The position numbers and the translations under genes are program-made. 64,000 nucleotides of DNA from Emergencia timonensis (GTDB lineage: Bacteria > Bacillota > Clostridia > Peptostreptococcales > Anaerovoracaceae): positions 806,001-870,000 of the forward strand of contig NZ_FLKM01000008.1 of assembly GCF_900086585.1 (NCBI RefSeq), written 5' to 3'. A model generated the notes under the pieces. That model did not search any database. It was not told the origin of the DNA and saw nothing but the letters and a program-made list of their open reading frames with translations. Shown piece after piece: positions 26,049 through 34,809 of this stretch. Position 1 is the stretch's first letter. Every line of letters starts with the position of its first letter.

Positions 26049-27164
26049 ATGAAAGAATTGGTTAGAAACGTAAAGAAGTTTAAGATGAGAACAAGAAAGC
26101 TTATAGGAACTATTCTATCTGCAACTATGATTTTTACATCTACGACTGTTGGGTTTGCAACTATTAATGAATCATCACAGAGCATTGTTCAAAGAATAGT
26201 TAATCAGGAAGCAGTGCGTAGCGAAAAGTATCTGAATAACAGCAAAATAGATGACGCAATTAAAAACAGTACAAATGCATATGTTATATCAAATTCCAAT
26301 GAAAAGTTTAAATTGCCTAAGCGTGGAAGTTCCTTTGTTAGTGTTACTTTGAATGACGCAGGTTCTGAAATAAAGATGACCTTACCAAAAGAAGTTGAAA
26401 AGTCAAAAGGGGTATTAGCTGACAATGGATCTGTTGTGTATGGTTCACCCAATGATTCAGTAGTTGTAACTACACAAGTTTTAGAGAACTTCGAAGAGAA
26501 TGAGGTTCTCAACTCATTAAGAACGTTAGTTACAATAAAGAATGAAACTGCCCCGACACAATATTTATACAATTTCAATATGCCTGACGGCTATAAAATG
26601 GTTAAAGATTATGATTTACATGATGAATATGATGAATATGATTGTGGTGCTGTTTTTATCCTAAATCAAAATGGCGATATTGTCAGCACAATTGAGCCGG
26701 CTTGGGCAAAAGATGCCAAGGGTGAGCAAGTAAAAACCGAGTACATAATTAGAGAGAATACTTTATTGCAAACAGTAGAGTTTGATGAAAATAGCGAATT
26801 TCCAATTACTGCAGATCCAACAGTACACCCTACAAAATATAGTTACTATTATCTGACTAAAGATCAGGTAAAAACTATGAAAGATCGTTACGCAGAACTG
26901 GGAACTTTAGGATATTTCTATACAAATATGCTTTCGGTATGTGCGGCATACAAGTCACCTATACTAGGTGTAGGGACATCGATATACTTTATCAATGTTA
27001 TTTATGCTATAATAAAGAAGAACACCTGGAATGCATTTTATGTTAACTTTAAACAAAATTTTGCTCGGATACAGGTCGCATGGAATTGGAGAAACGGAGG
27101 GAAAAATAGTGGATATGTATTGGGTAAAACAAGTTGCTCCTATGTATCGGGGATTCCGATGTAG
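26049..27164 (+). CDS. Secreted bacteriocin-like protein with TADPT-type prodomain
   Basis: 371 residues. A signal peptide lies after a basic start (RTRKLIGTILSATMIFTSTTVGFA). Residues about 90-255 form a beta-rich region ending in EPAWAKDAKGEQVKTEY then FPITADPT. This layout resembles the N-terminal part of secreted toxin or bacteriocin precursors I know from Gram-positives, where ADP(T) precedes a variable C-terminal effector. The last 110 residues hold a hydrophobic stretch (SPILGVGTSIYFINVIYAII), then an aromatic, Cys-containing tail (WNWRNGG, SCSYVSGIPM). The gene three bases downstream encodes a small membrane protein. Toxic function is inferred. An internal ATG at 26085 is an alternative start. 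Confidence 0.65.
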   Translation: MKELVRNVKKFKMRTRKLIGTILSATMIFTSTTVGFATINESSQSIVQRIVNQEAVRSEKYLNNSKIDDAIKNSTNAYVISNSNEKFKLPKRGSSFVSVTLNDAGSEIKMTLPKEVEKSKGVLADNGSVVYGSPNDSVVVTTQVLENFEENEVLNSLRTLVTIKNETAPTQYLYNFNMPDGYKMVKDYDLHDEYDEYDCGAVFILNQNGDIVSTIEPAWAKDAKGEQVKTEYIIRENTLLQTVEFDENSEFPITADPTVHPTKYSYYYLTKDQVKTMKDRYAELGTLGYFYTNMLSVCAAYKSPILGVGTSIYFINVIYAIIKKNTWNAFYVNFKQNFARIQVAWNWRNGGKNSGYVLGKTSCSYVSGIPM

Positions 27165-27166
27165 AT

Positions 27167-27409
27167 ATGAATAGGAAATTGAAGCCGCCGACCATCAGAT
27201 TAATTGTCGCCATATGCACCTTAATTTTTGTAATGATATGTCTGTTCGTGAGTATGATTAAGTCTGGCGATCTGATCAAGGAGAATGTGCAATTTCTTTT
27301 GCGTACAGGCGGGATATTAATATTACTTTTTATATTCTTGTTTGTGGTTGATTATTTAATTATGACAATGCGGCAACGAAAAAAACAAGATGTTGATAGA
27401 AAGCTCTAA
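27167..27409 (+). CDS. Small two-helix membrane protein, candidate immunity protein
   Basis: 80 residues starting MNRKLKPPT, with two hydrophobic helices (LIVAICTLIFVMICLFV and TGGILILLFIFLFVVDYLI) and a basic C-terminus. ATG lies two bases after the stop of the secreted-protein gene, so expression should be coupled. Size, topology and coupling are those of self-immunity proteins for secreted antimicrobials. No family is recognised. Confidence 0.6.
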   Translation: MNRKLKPPTIRLIVAICTLIFVMICLFVSMIKSGDLIKENVQFLLRTGGILILLFIFLFVVDYLIMTMRQRKKQDVDRKL

Positions 27410-27757
27410 GACATTAGATTTATGTGATATTGTAGGGATTAATCTTCGCAATATTACTTTTTAAACAGCTATAAGAAAAATTTTATTTATAAGCAAAGAA
27501 AAGATAGCTGAAATATTTTAAAAGCATATACTATCTCTTTCATTTGGATGTACTCCCTTGAAACAAATAAAGGAGAATAGGCAAACAGATATTAGAAGTT
27601 TAATTTTTATCAATGATCTTAATGATTATTTCAACTCATTATATACAAAAAGACTCACCTATCTCTTTAGGCAAGTCTTTTTGTATGTTAACATCTCTGC
27701 TAAAAATGAATAGAAATAGACTGGCGATGCTAAGTTGTTTAAGAAAGACACAACACT
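27410..27757. other. AT-rich gene-free stretch with bidirectional terminator
   Basis: No convincing gene. ACAAAAAGACT (27645-27655) pairs perfectly with AGTCTTTTTGT (27674-27684) and gives T-tracts on both strands, ending the immunity-like gene and the minus-strand gene that follows. Confidence 0.7.
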
Positions 27758-28248
27758 TCAACTCGTTAAAATTTGGTTCTTTGAATATATCTTAAACTCC
27801 ATGTAAACATGCTCTGAATAGACTCTGATGTTTACGTTATCGTCGTTGTGCGGTATATTGGGTTCGCCTGTGATTTTGATATAAGTATTCTCGGGACCAA
27901 CTGTCGCTAGTGAAGTTGAGACGCCGATGTTAATCATTTTTGGAAGTAATTTAATCGCTTCTGCAGCAGTTCCTTCGAATAGCGTGCCTTTTACGCCTGT
28001 TGCTTCAATTTCAGGTTTGTAAACAGGAGTATCTTTATAGGAACCGGCCCATCTGTTTAGGGTTAGTTCGGATTTGGTACCGCCTATTAAACTGATAGAC
28101 TGCATTGCATCAAATGCGCCAATTGTTTCTGATGAAAAATAAATTTTAACATTGTTTAGTAAAACGATTTCTTTTGCTTTTTATAAAAGTCTTGGTCTGC
28201 AAATGCTCCAATGGAAAGTGCCATAAATGAAATCTTGTTTTTGAGCAC
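27758..28248 (-). pseudogene. Frameshifted secreted protein of unknown family
   Basis: On the minus strand a signal-peptide-like start (LKNKISFMALSIGAFADQDFYKK) is out of frame with a good downstream frame of about 140 residues (AKEIVLLNNVKIYFSSET ... TGVKGTLFEGTAAEAIKLLP ... MEFKIYSKNQ). Adding one base to the A5 run at 28178-28182 rejoins them into a protein of about 163 residues. This is either decay or a sequencing or consensus error. The family is not recognised. Confidence 0.5.
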
Positions 28249-28344
28249 ATCGATACAGTCTTTACGGTTTTGCAGCTGCATTTTGCTAAAAGTTCATCTG
28301 GCTTTTCATCAATTTTCCCCAGAATGCATGTCAGAGTGATATTC

Positions 28345-28730
28345 GTTCTACTTTTTTCTTCAAATATAAAACGATAGAGAATCCGAAGACGAAGAAGAAG
28401 ATAGTGGAGCTTGAGTTTTCAACTCGTGTGGATTTCTATGAGAGTGGCTCATTTAGAGCGTTTTATAAAGCAGATACACCTAATGTGACAATTAAGACTT
28501 CTGTAACATCCATGGTGTTAACGAATACGGCCAAAAGTGTTAAATCTGCTACTGGTAAATATCCGACCTCGTCTTTGACATATGCTTTTCAACAAATCTA
28601 AAAACGGGTACTGATATATCTATAAGTACGAGTGCCCAACTGCCAGGTGCTGGATTTACGGCTTCTATGGGGTCACATATTTATTATTACAGGACTGTTA
28701 AAGAAACAGGAACTATTAATCTATTCTAAA
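28345..28730 (+). pseudogene. Frameshifted secreted beta-rich protein fragment
   Basis: Two overlapping frames form one protein-like sequence: VELEFSTRVDFYESGSFRAF ... TGKYPTSSLTYAF followed in another frame by NLKTGTDISISTSAQLPG ... VKETGTINLF and a stop at 28727-28729. One extra T in the T4 run near 28589 would join them. The 5' part is degraded and no signal peptide can be assigned. It is followed by a damaged small-membrane-protein gene, repeating the arrangement at 26.0-27.4 kb. Confidence 0.45.
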
Positions 28731-28758
28731 GAGGCAATATGTCATAGGGGGTGAATGC

Positions 28759-28982
28759 ATGAACGCACGTATTATGAAGTATATTGGCATTGCAATAATG
28801 ACTCTTGCACATCCAGTGGGTTATTTCTTTTAAAATTTTATTATCTTGGAGCCATTGGCTTATTCAATAGAGTGTCCATTTGAAGAAAGTGCTATGTTAA
28901 AGGGTGTTGGCTCCTTGAATTCTTTCTGGTAGGATTAAGTCTGTTTATAATGGGTATTCTCAGGGAACACAAAGACAAATAG
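28759..28982 (+). pseudogene. Decayed small membrane protein (immunity-like)
   Basis: GGGGGTGAATGC precedes ATG 28759. The frame reads MNARIMKYIGIAIMTLAHPVGYFF then meets TAA. Membrane-helix-like sequence continues in other frames (FYYLGAIGLFNR, then EFFLVGLSLFIMGILREHKDK ending at 28982). At least two single-base shifts are needed. It probably was a small multi-helix immunity-like protein. Confidence 0.45.
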
Positions 28983-29013
28983 CTCACTCCGCTAAGAAGA
29001 TAACGGATATTTT

Positions 29014-29046
29014 CTGCCAGCAGATTATCTGTTGGCAGTTTTTTAG
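29014..29046 (+). terminator. Intrinsic terminator
   Basis: CTGCCAgCAG and CTGtTGGCAG-type arms are followed by T6 and end the decayed pair. Confidence 0.8.
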
Positions 29047-29146
29047 TATAGAATGTCGAGAAATGTAGAGCTTTTCATACATATTTTCCACTTGATTTGT
29101 GTTACACTGTGTTTACAGTAAGTTACATAAGAAAAGGGGAATTTTT

Positions 29147-29534
29147 ATGAGATTGAAGAGCAGGGGAATGATCGTGTTATTATTATCTAAAGTGGTTGAT
29201 TTAATCACTGCAATTGTAATCAGCTTCGTGGAAGCTGTAGAAGCTTTTGAGTACAGCGTGGCGAAACAGGGGATTGAAACGCAAGGCTCAAATGTAAAAA
29301 GGGAAAAAGTGTACTGCCATACCAATTCAATGGCAGCTGTGAAATGGACTTCAAAGAAAAACTTGAGTTATATAACAAAAGCCAATAGAGATCTCGCTGA
29401 AACAGAAAGTTGTCAGAAACAAGGTTATGCTGTGTTCAAAGGGGGATAGAAATATAGATCTATTACATAAAGATGTGTTACAGGTTGGAATAAACAAGGA
29501 GGTGAAGACTGCTTATAAATTAGAGACTACGTAA
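29147..29534 (+). pseudogene. Small exported protein interrupted at a G5 run
   Basis: ATG 29147 follows AAAAGGGG. The first frame encodes 100 residues: a basic start, a hydrophobic helix (MIVLLLSKVVDLITAIVISFV), then REKVYCHTNSMAAVKWTSKK. It ends just after GYAVFKGG at 29449. Losing one G from the run at 29441-29445 would continue in good sequence (DRNIDLLHKDVLQVGINKEV) to 29534. The run could be a phase-variation tract, decay, or an error. The family is not recognised. Confidence 0.45.
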
Positions 29535-29876
29535 CAAAAGTTGGGAACCATAGTGAATGAAAAAGTACTGCGAATATTGGAACGATGACTTTCATCAAAG
29601 GCGGCCGATGATGCGGCTGAAATAGTGAGATAAAAGGATAATGGCATCGGAAACAATAGTAAGCGTTACTTTGCTGAACGAAATTTAAGTGCCTCCCTAT
29701 CAAAAAAGGATATGGGTTTATAATAAATGCTTCTTTAGAGGCTTTCGCGTGGGACGAGCTTGCCGGGCTCTCCTTTCGCGGAGGTCTCTTTTTTTGCGTT
29801 ATTCATAGCCAGGACGGAACGGTTTATGATAAAATATTTCCAGACCTTATTTTATTGAAACAAAAGGAGCCGCCAG
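29535..29876 (+). other. Gene-free region with remnants and terminator-like hairpins
   Basis: One frame shows short coding-like pieces split by stops (VNEKVLRILER, KRYFAERNLSASLSKKDMGL), suggesting a dead gene. Hairpins GAGC/GCTC and CTCC/GGAG near 29756-29783, followed by T7 (29789-29796), end it. The next operon starts after TAAAAT near 29829. Confidence 0.4.
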
Positions 29877-31205
29877 ATGTTTTTATATATTGCCATTGCA
29901 ATCGTCAACTTATGCTCAGAATTCAGTTTTTTCTATATGTACTATGCCTTGCAGGCGAAACGCTTTCACATAGCAAAGATGATGCTGCTGATCGTAGTTC
30001 CAACGATTATCATTTTGTTCATCTCACCATTGCCGAAGTTTCTGCTGGCGCATTTTGGAATCAGTACGCTCTTGACTGCGCATGTGATCAATCTTGCGCT
30101 CAATCTGTTGTTTCTGATAGCAGTGGGAGAAAGAGATATCAAAAAAACCGCATTCTACACCTTGTTTTCCTACATGCTGTGGTTCATCTTCTCCCTTGGA
30201 TTTGCAGGATTCCTGGACTTTTGCACAAGCAGATGGAACCCTTCTGTATATTTTTCATACCTTCTGAACATCCTGTTCAGCTTTTTGCTGGTCTGGGTGA
30301 TGAGCAAGGCGATTCCCAAATACGATCTCTGCAGGATCACAGCCTATCTGCAGAGCCAAATTGACACCTGGCCCAAGACCATCGTGCTGTATCCGGCTTT
30401 TCTCTTTTTCACGACCATCATGGATTCTGTCAGGAGCGAGGACGTTGCCTACAGCATCACACTGTTTCTGACTTGTATGGTAGTTCTTTTCGTGTTGCTG
30501 GCTGTCCTGCGCAGCACTTCCGCCCGCATCAATATGGAAGACAAGGAACGAGCGCAGCAAACAGTCATCGACCAACAGAACCTGTATATTCAGAGCCTGG
30601 AGGAGATCCATCAAAACACACGCAGGCTGCGGCATGATTACAAAAACATGATTACATCCCTTTACCTGCAGTCCAAAGAAGGAAACCTGCAGGAAATTGA
30701 AGATGCCATGGGGAAAATCCTGGAGGATTTTGATATGGACATTGGCAGGAAGATGAATCTGACCAACCAGCTGGCGAACATACAAGTCATGGAGTTGAAA
30801 AGCCTTTTGCTGAACAAAATCACGATAATCAACCGACTCCATAATGGCTTTCGCTTCGAAGTCCTTTATCCGGTAGACGATCTGATCATCCCGAAGATGG
30901 ATTTGGTCCGCGCTCTGGGCATTCTGCTGGACAACGCAATGGAAGAGGTCAGCGGCAACGGCGGAGATATCAGCCTGATGATATTGAGGGAGGAAAGGCT
31001 GCTGACTTTTGTGGTAGACAACAGCCTGCACCATGAAGTCAGCATGGCGGAGCTGTATCGAGAGGGCTATACGACCAAAGGAGAGGGCAGAGGGCTCGGG
31101 CTCAGCAGCTACAGAAAGCTGATTGACAAATACAGCAACGTTTCGTCTCAGACCGTGATTCAAGAGGGAAGGCTGATACAGGAACTGCAGATCGAGGTGA
31201 AATAA
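29877..31205 (+). CDS. GHKL-domain sensor histidine kinase (AgrC-like)
   Basis: 442 residues. The first 220 hold six to seven membrane helices. The cytosolic region has a helix with the phospho-acceptor motif RLRHDYKNMITS (His near 252) and a GHKL ATPase with N-box ALGILLDNAMEEV and G-box GEGRGLGLSSYRKL. AAAGGAGCC precedes ATG. It is followed without gap by its response regulator and then an ABC exporter, the layout of peptide-sensing and peptide-resistance systems. Confidence 0.92.
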   Translation: MFLYIAIAIVNLCSEFSFFYMYYALQAKRFHIAKMMLLIVVPTIIILFISPLPKFLLAHFGISTLLTAHVINLALNLLFLIAVGERDIKKTAFYTLFSYMLWFIFSLGFAGFLDFCTSRWNPSVYFSYLLNILFSFLLVWVMSKAIPKYDLCRITAYLQSQIDTWPKTIVLYPAFLFFTTIMDSVRSEDVAYSITLFLTCMVVLFVLLAVLRSTSARINMEDKERAQQTVIDQQNLYIQSLEEIHQNTRRLRHDYKNMITSLYLQSKEGNLQEIEDAMGKILEDFDMDIGRKMNLTNQLANIQVMELKSLLLNKITIINRLHNGFRFEVLYPVDDLIIPKMDLVRALGILLDNAMEEVSGNGGDISLMILREERLLTFVVDNSLHHEVSMAELYREGYTTKGEGRGLGLSSYRKLIDKYSNVSSQTVIQEGRLIQELQIEVK

Positions 31206-31949
31206 ATGATTGAAATTTACATTTGTGATGACGAGGACGTCATCAGAGAAAATATTGAGCAGATTATTGCAAATCGAATCATCATTGAAGACTACGACAT
31301 GAGAATAAAATGCAGTGTGGGAGTACCCGCGGATCTGATTGCACATCTGGAGGAATCGAACCAGAGACGTAATTTATATTTCCTGGATGTGGAACTGAAC
31401 TGTCAGGACTACGACGGCTTCCTCCTGGGCAAAAAAATAAGGAGCCTTGATCCCCATGGCACCATCGTCTATATCACCAGCTACAAAGATCTTGCCTACA
31501 AGACCTTTCAGTATCACGTGGAAGCCTTCGACTATATCGTCAAAGGGGAGGAAAAACAGATGCAGGCGTCTGTTGCAAAGTGCCTGTCTTCCTTTGCGAG
31601 AAGAGTGGAGAGTGAAAATGGTGAAGAGGGACAGTTCTATACAGTGAGGACTGGTGATATCATCCGGCATATACCCCTCGCTGAAATCAATTTCTTTGAG
31701 ACTTCATCGAAGCCGCATTTCATCGTCCTCCACGGGGACCACCAGCGAATTGAGTTTCTGGGCAGTCTGCAGGACATCGAAGTAGAACTGGGGGATCAGT
31801 TCATCAGAACACATCGCTCCTATCTGATCGCCGTAGACAAGATTGAGAGCATCGACCTGAAGCACAACCAGGTGATGGTGGGCGGAGAAGCCTGCCTCGT
31901 CTCGAAGAAGGAAAAGTCCAGACTCCTTGCACGAATCAACCGTTCATGA
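31206..31949 (+). CDS. LytTR-family response regulator
   Basis: 247 residues. Receiver domain with acidic residues in ICDDEDV and phospho-acceptor Asp in YFLDVELN near 60-67; LytTR domain from about 145, with TVRTGDIIRHIP, FETSSKPHF and RTHRSYLIAVDKI. The ATG directly follows the kinase stop TAA with AGGTGAAAT upstream, implying strict co-translation. Confidence 0.92.
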   Translation: MIEIYICDDEDVIRENIEQIIANRIIIEDYDMRIKCSVGVPADLIAHLEESNQRRNLYFLDVELNCQDYDGFLLGKKIRSLDPHGTIVYITSYKDLAYKTFQYHVEAFDYIVKGEEKQMQASVAKCLSSFARRVESENGEEGQFYTVRTGDIIRHIPLAEINFFETSSKPHFIVLHGDHQRIEFLGSLQDIEVELGDQFIRTHRSYLIAVDKIESIDLKHNQVMVGGEACLVSKKEKSRLLARINRS

Positions 31950-32059
31950 GATACCGTTCAGGAAGCAGAAGCGGCCGTTTAGGAACTATGCAACAAATTC
32001 CTTTTTGAAAATGCTATGATTCTCCCATAAAAGAAAGAATTTGACGGGAGGAAATAGAA

Positions 32060-32911
32060 ATGTACGAAGAAATGATCAAGCTGGAACGTATTTCCAAGAC
32101 CTTCAATACGGAACCGGTGCTCAAGGGCATCGACGCAGAACTTCACGCTGGAGAAATATTGGGGTTTCTCGGCCCCAGCGGCGCCGGGAAAACGACCACC
32201 ATCAAAATCATCACCGGGCAGCTGCGGCAGACCGCAGGAGAAGCTTTTATCCTGGGCATCAACTGCCGCAATATCGACGAAACGATTTATGAACAGATCG
32301 GCATCGTGACGGATAGCAGCGGATGTTATGAGTACCTAAGTGTTTACAAAAATCTGGAGTATTTCGCCAAGCTGCTGAAGGTCAGCAAAGAGCGGATTAC
32401 AGAGGTGCTCTGCCAGGTGGGACTTGCGGAGCACAGCAGGAAACTGGCGGGGAAATTATCTAAAGGACAGCGGCAGCGCCTCGTGCTGGCGAGAGCCGTT
32501 TTGCACAAACCGAAGGTTTTGTTTTTGGATGAACCCACGTCAGGACTGGATCCGTCTACAGCACAGGAAATTCACAAGATGCTGCTGCAGCTGAAGCGTG
32601 AGGGCATGGCGATTTTTTTGACGACCCACAACATGGAAGAGGCAGCCAAGCTCTGTGACCATGTGGCTTTGCTCAATGAGGGCGTCATTGTGGAGTATGG
32701 CAGGCCGAAAGAAATCTGTTTGAAATACAACAAGCAAAAACGGTATGCCGTCCACTTGAGCGACAACTCCGATCATGTGCTGGAGCAGACGCAGGAAAGC
32801 ATCATGCAAATGGGAAGGTGGATGGAAGAAAACAAAATTGAATCTCTTCATTCCTGCGAGCCGACGTTGGAAAAGGTATTTCTCGAGGTTACGGGGAGGG
32901 AGTTATCATGA
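32060..32911 (+). CDS. ABC transporter ATP-binding protein
   Basis: 283 residues. Walker A GPSGAGKTTT near 39-48, signature LSKGQRQRL near 133-141, Walker B VLFLDEPTSGLD near 153-164 and the H-loop TTHNMEEA. The C-terminal extension (residues 220-283) is typical of drug/peptide or bacteriocin export subunits. GGGAGG precedes ATG and the next gene overlaps by 4 bases. Confidence 0.95.
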   Translation: MYEEMIKLERISKTFNTEPVLKGIDAELHAGEILGFLGPSGAGKTTTIKIITGQLRQTAGEAFILGINCRNIDETIYEQIGIVTDSSGCYEYLSVYKNLEYFAKLLKVSKERITEVLCQVGLAEHSRKLAGKLSKGQRQRLVLARAVLHKPKVLFLDEPTSGLDPSTAQEIHKMLLQLKREGMAIFLTTHNMEEAAKLCDHVALLNEGVIVEYGRPKEICLKYNKQKRYAVHLSDNSDHVLEQTQESIMQMGRWMEENKIESLHSCEPTLEKVFLEVTGRELS

Positions 32912-33654
32912 AGACCATGCATTTGAACAAAGTCATCGCTATCGCACAGGTGAAGCTGAAAGCTTTTATGGGAAAAAACTGCATCATCATGCCGCTTTTC
33001 AGCATCGGCTTCACCCTTTTGATGAAATATCTTTATAGCAGCATGTCCACGGGGGCTTCGTCCCCAGAGTATCTAAACGCCTATGTTCTGGGCATGGGGC
33101 TGGTGATGAATCTGGGCATGTGCGGAATATATTGCCCCAGCCTGCTTCTGGCGGAAGAGAAAGAGAAAAATACGCTGCGGGTGCTGATGACTTCTTCCGT
33201 AAACAGTTTGGAGTTTTTTGCCGGAAGCGTTCTGCCGGTATTTTTCATCACCGTGCTGATCAACTTTCTACTGATTCCAATCAGCGGCTTTGCCATGGAT
33301 GGCGGGCAGCTGGGACTCTTTGCTCTGGTTTCAGTGATTGCATCGCTGACCAGCTGTATCATCGGAATGATCCTCGGTATCTTTGCGAAGAACCAGGTCA
33401 GTGCGGGAACCATTACCACCCCGGTTTTGCTGCTCCTCGTCATGGTGCCTATTTTCGGAGACGTCGTTGAGGCCCTGTCAGGCCTGTCAGAATATGTGTT
33501 TACGGGCATCGTGATGGATATGATCATGACCATGGGGGACGGGGCGAAGAAGGTTCTTGATAGCGGCAGCATTGTGGTCATGGCCTGTGAAGTTATTTTA
33601 GCAGTTTTGCTGTTCCTGTTTTTCTACAAGAGAAACGGCTTTGAGCGGGACTAG
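32908..33654 (+). CDS. ABC-2 type transporter permease
   Basis: A 248-residue membrane protein with six hydrophobic helices and the soluble motif LAEEKEKNTLRVLMTSSVNSL between helices 2 and 3, characteristic of ABC-2 permeases. ATGA overlap with the ATPase gene. Together they should export a drug or peptide under the adjacent two-component system. Confidence 0.92.
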   Translation: MKTMHLNKVIAIAQVKLKAFMGKNCIIMPLFSIGFTLLMKYLYSSMSTGASSPEYLNAYVLGMGLVMNLGMCGIYCPSLLLAEEKEKNTLRVLMTSSVNSLEFFAGSVLPVFFITVLINFLLIPISGFAMDGGQLGLFALVSVIASLTSCIIGMILGIFAKNQVSAGTITTPVLLLLVMVPIFGDVVEALSGLSEYVFTGIVMDMIMTMGDGAKKVLDSGSIVVMACEVILAVLLFLFFYKRNGFERD

Positions 33655-33670
33655 AGGCGAAGGAGGAACT

Positions 33671-33940
33671 ATGAATTCAAAATCAAAAGTATTTCAGGGT
33701 ATCGTGCTGGTCGCACTGAGTCTTACATTTATCGGGTACTATTTTTCCCTGTACAGAGGCTATGAAAGCAATATTGCCCACTATGGCAGGCAGATTGTTG
33801 TTCTCGCCTGTGCCAGCATGGTTCTATTTGGGAAAAAAGGCAAATTTGATAACCGCTTCTTAAATGGTCTGACGATAGTGAATGCCGTGCTGCTCGTGGC
33901 TTGGGCCGTCACGGAAGGTGTACAGATCTTGATGAATTGA
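33671..33940 (+). CDS. Small membrane protein of the ABC operon
   Basis: 89 residues with three hydrophobic segments (FQGIVLVALSLTFIGYYF, IVVLACASMVLFG, VNAVLLVAWAVTEGV). GAAGGAGGAACT fixes ATG 33671; a longer frame would overlap the permease. The family is unknown. Its operon place suggests an accessory or immunity-type subunit. Confidence 0.75.
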   Translation: MNSKSKVFQGIVLVALSLTFIGYYFSLYRGYESNIAHYGRQIVVLACASMVLFGKKGKFDNRFLNGLTIVNAVLLVAWAVTEGVQILMN

Positions 33941-33944
33941 ACAA

Positions 33945-33981
33945 AACGGGCGTTGATATTTCAGCGTCCGTGTCTTTTTTT
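33945..33981 (+). terminator. Terminator of the two-component/ABC operon
   Basis: ACGGGCGTTGA pairs with TCAGCGTCCGT, followed by TGTC and T7. Confidence 0.88.
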
Positions 33982-34109
33982 GCGCTAATCGTCTGTAAAA
34001 CTTTCAGAAAACGCTTTCCGATTTGCTGGAACTTTATAGAATATTAAGATATAATATAAGTAATCGATATGATTCTTTGTTTTATGAATTATGAGGGGGT
34101 TAGCTTGTC

Positions 34110-34574
34110 ATGATGCGTATTCTGAAAAAACACAAGGGGTTTCTTATTGTGCTTCTTATCCTTTTGCTTGCATTTGGTGTCTATCGAGTGTATTCCTGGA
34201 TACAAGGCGAACCGAGAGAAGATTTGCTCTACACGCAGGAATATATCCCTGGAACAAGGAATATCAAAGGCGATGTAGACATAGAAAAGTGGGAAGCCTT
34301 AGGAGAAGAATTTTCCATCGGTGCAAATAAAGAAGGTTATGCGGTATTCAAGAATCCTCGGAAAGCGATGAATGCAATTTGCAGTGACTATAAAGCCGGA
34401 ATCAGGGCCATGCAGAAAGAAGGAGCGCCAATGGGCTTTCGCAGCAATTACAGTTCTTATATCGATTACGAACTGGCAGTATCGGGTGATGCAGAGACAA
34501 ACAGGCAGGCAAATATTGTAGCGGGCTTTGTGGATATTTACGAAAACAGCTTTGTGCCCATAGAACCAGAATAA
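34110..34574 (+). CDS. Membrane-anchored protein of unknown function
   Basis: 154 residues: one N-terminal helix (KGFLIVLLILLLAFGVYRVYSWI) and an extracytoplasmic domain (DLLYTQEYIPGTRNIKGDVD ... KEGYAVFKNPRKAMN ... DIYENSFVPIE). No family recognised. ATG 34110 has GAGGGGGTT at some distance upstream. A TATAAT sits near 34052-34057. Monocistronic. Confidence 0.65.
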   Translation: MMRILKKHKGFLIVLLILLLAFGVYRVYSWIQGEPREDLLYTQEYIPGTRNIKGDVDIEKWEALGEEFSIGANKEGYAVFKNPRKAMNAICSDYKAGIRAMQKEGAPMGFRSNYSSYIDYELAVSGDAETNRQANIVAGFVDIYENSFVPIEPE

Positions 34575-34602
34575 TTTACTTTGAATTTTAAATCGAATAT
34601 GG

Positions 34603-34698
34603 TATAATGAACGCACGATCCTACAGCGTTGCTGCAAGGAAACGTTCATTGAATCATGTGCTGCGATTGCATTTTTAGCGGAATGCACATGGTATACT
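34603..34698 (+). ncRNA. Repeated structured element, copy A
   Basis: Starts at TATAAT (34603-34608), includes the 28-base core at 34631-34658 (GCTGCAAGGAA ... CATTGAATCATG), then stem CATGTGC/GCACATG (34655-34661 with 34685-34691), and ends at a second GTATAC box. AATGAACG (34606-34613) can also pair with CGTTCATT (34643-34650). A second copy at 49795-49899 keeps the core with 26 of 28 bases and the stem with compensating changes. It may be a small RNA, a leader or a repeat. It lies before the PNPOx-like gene. Confidence 0.5.
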
Positions 34699-34809
34699 AT
34701 TTACGAAATTAATTGTTTTACCGCCGGGTAACGTCTATGATTCTCTCCATTAGGCCATTGAAGGAGGAACTATAGGCGTTTTATTTTATCAAAAGAAAGA
34801 GGTGCCAAT

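Noticed and set aside
30255..31346. Minus-strand 363-residue frame opposite the kinase gene
   Set aside because: His/Gln-rich antisense shadow; the GHKL kinase on the plus strand has all family motifs.
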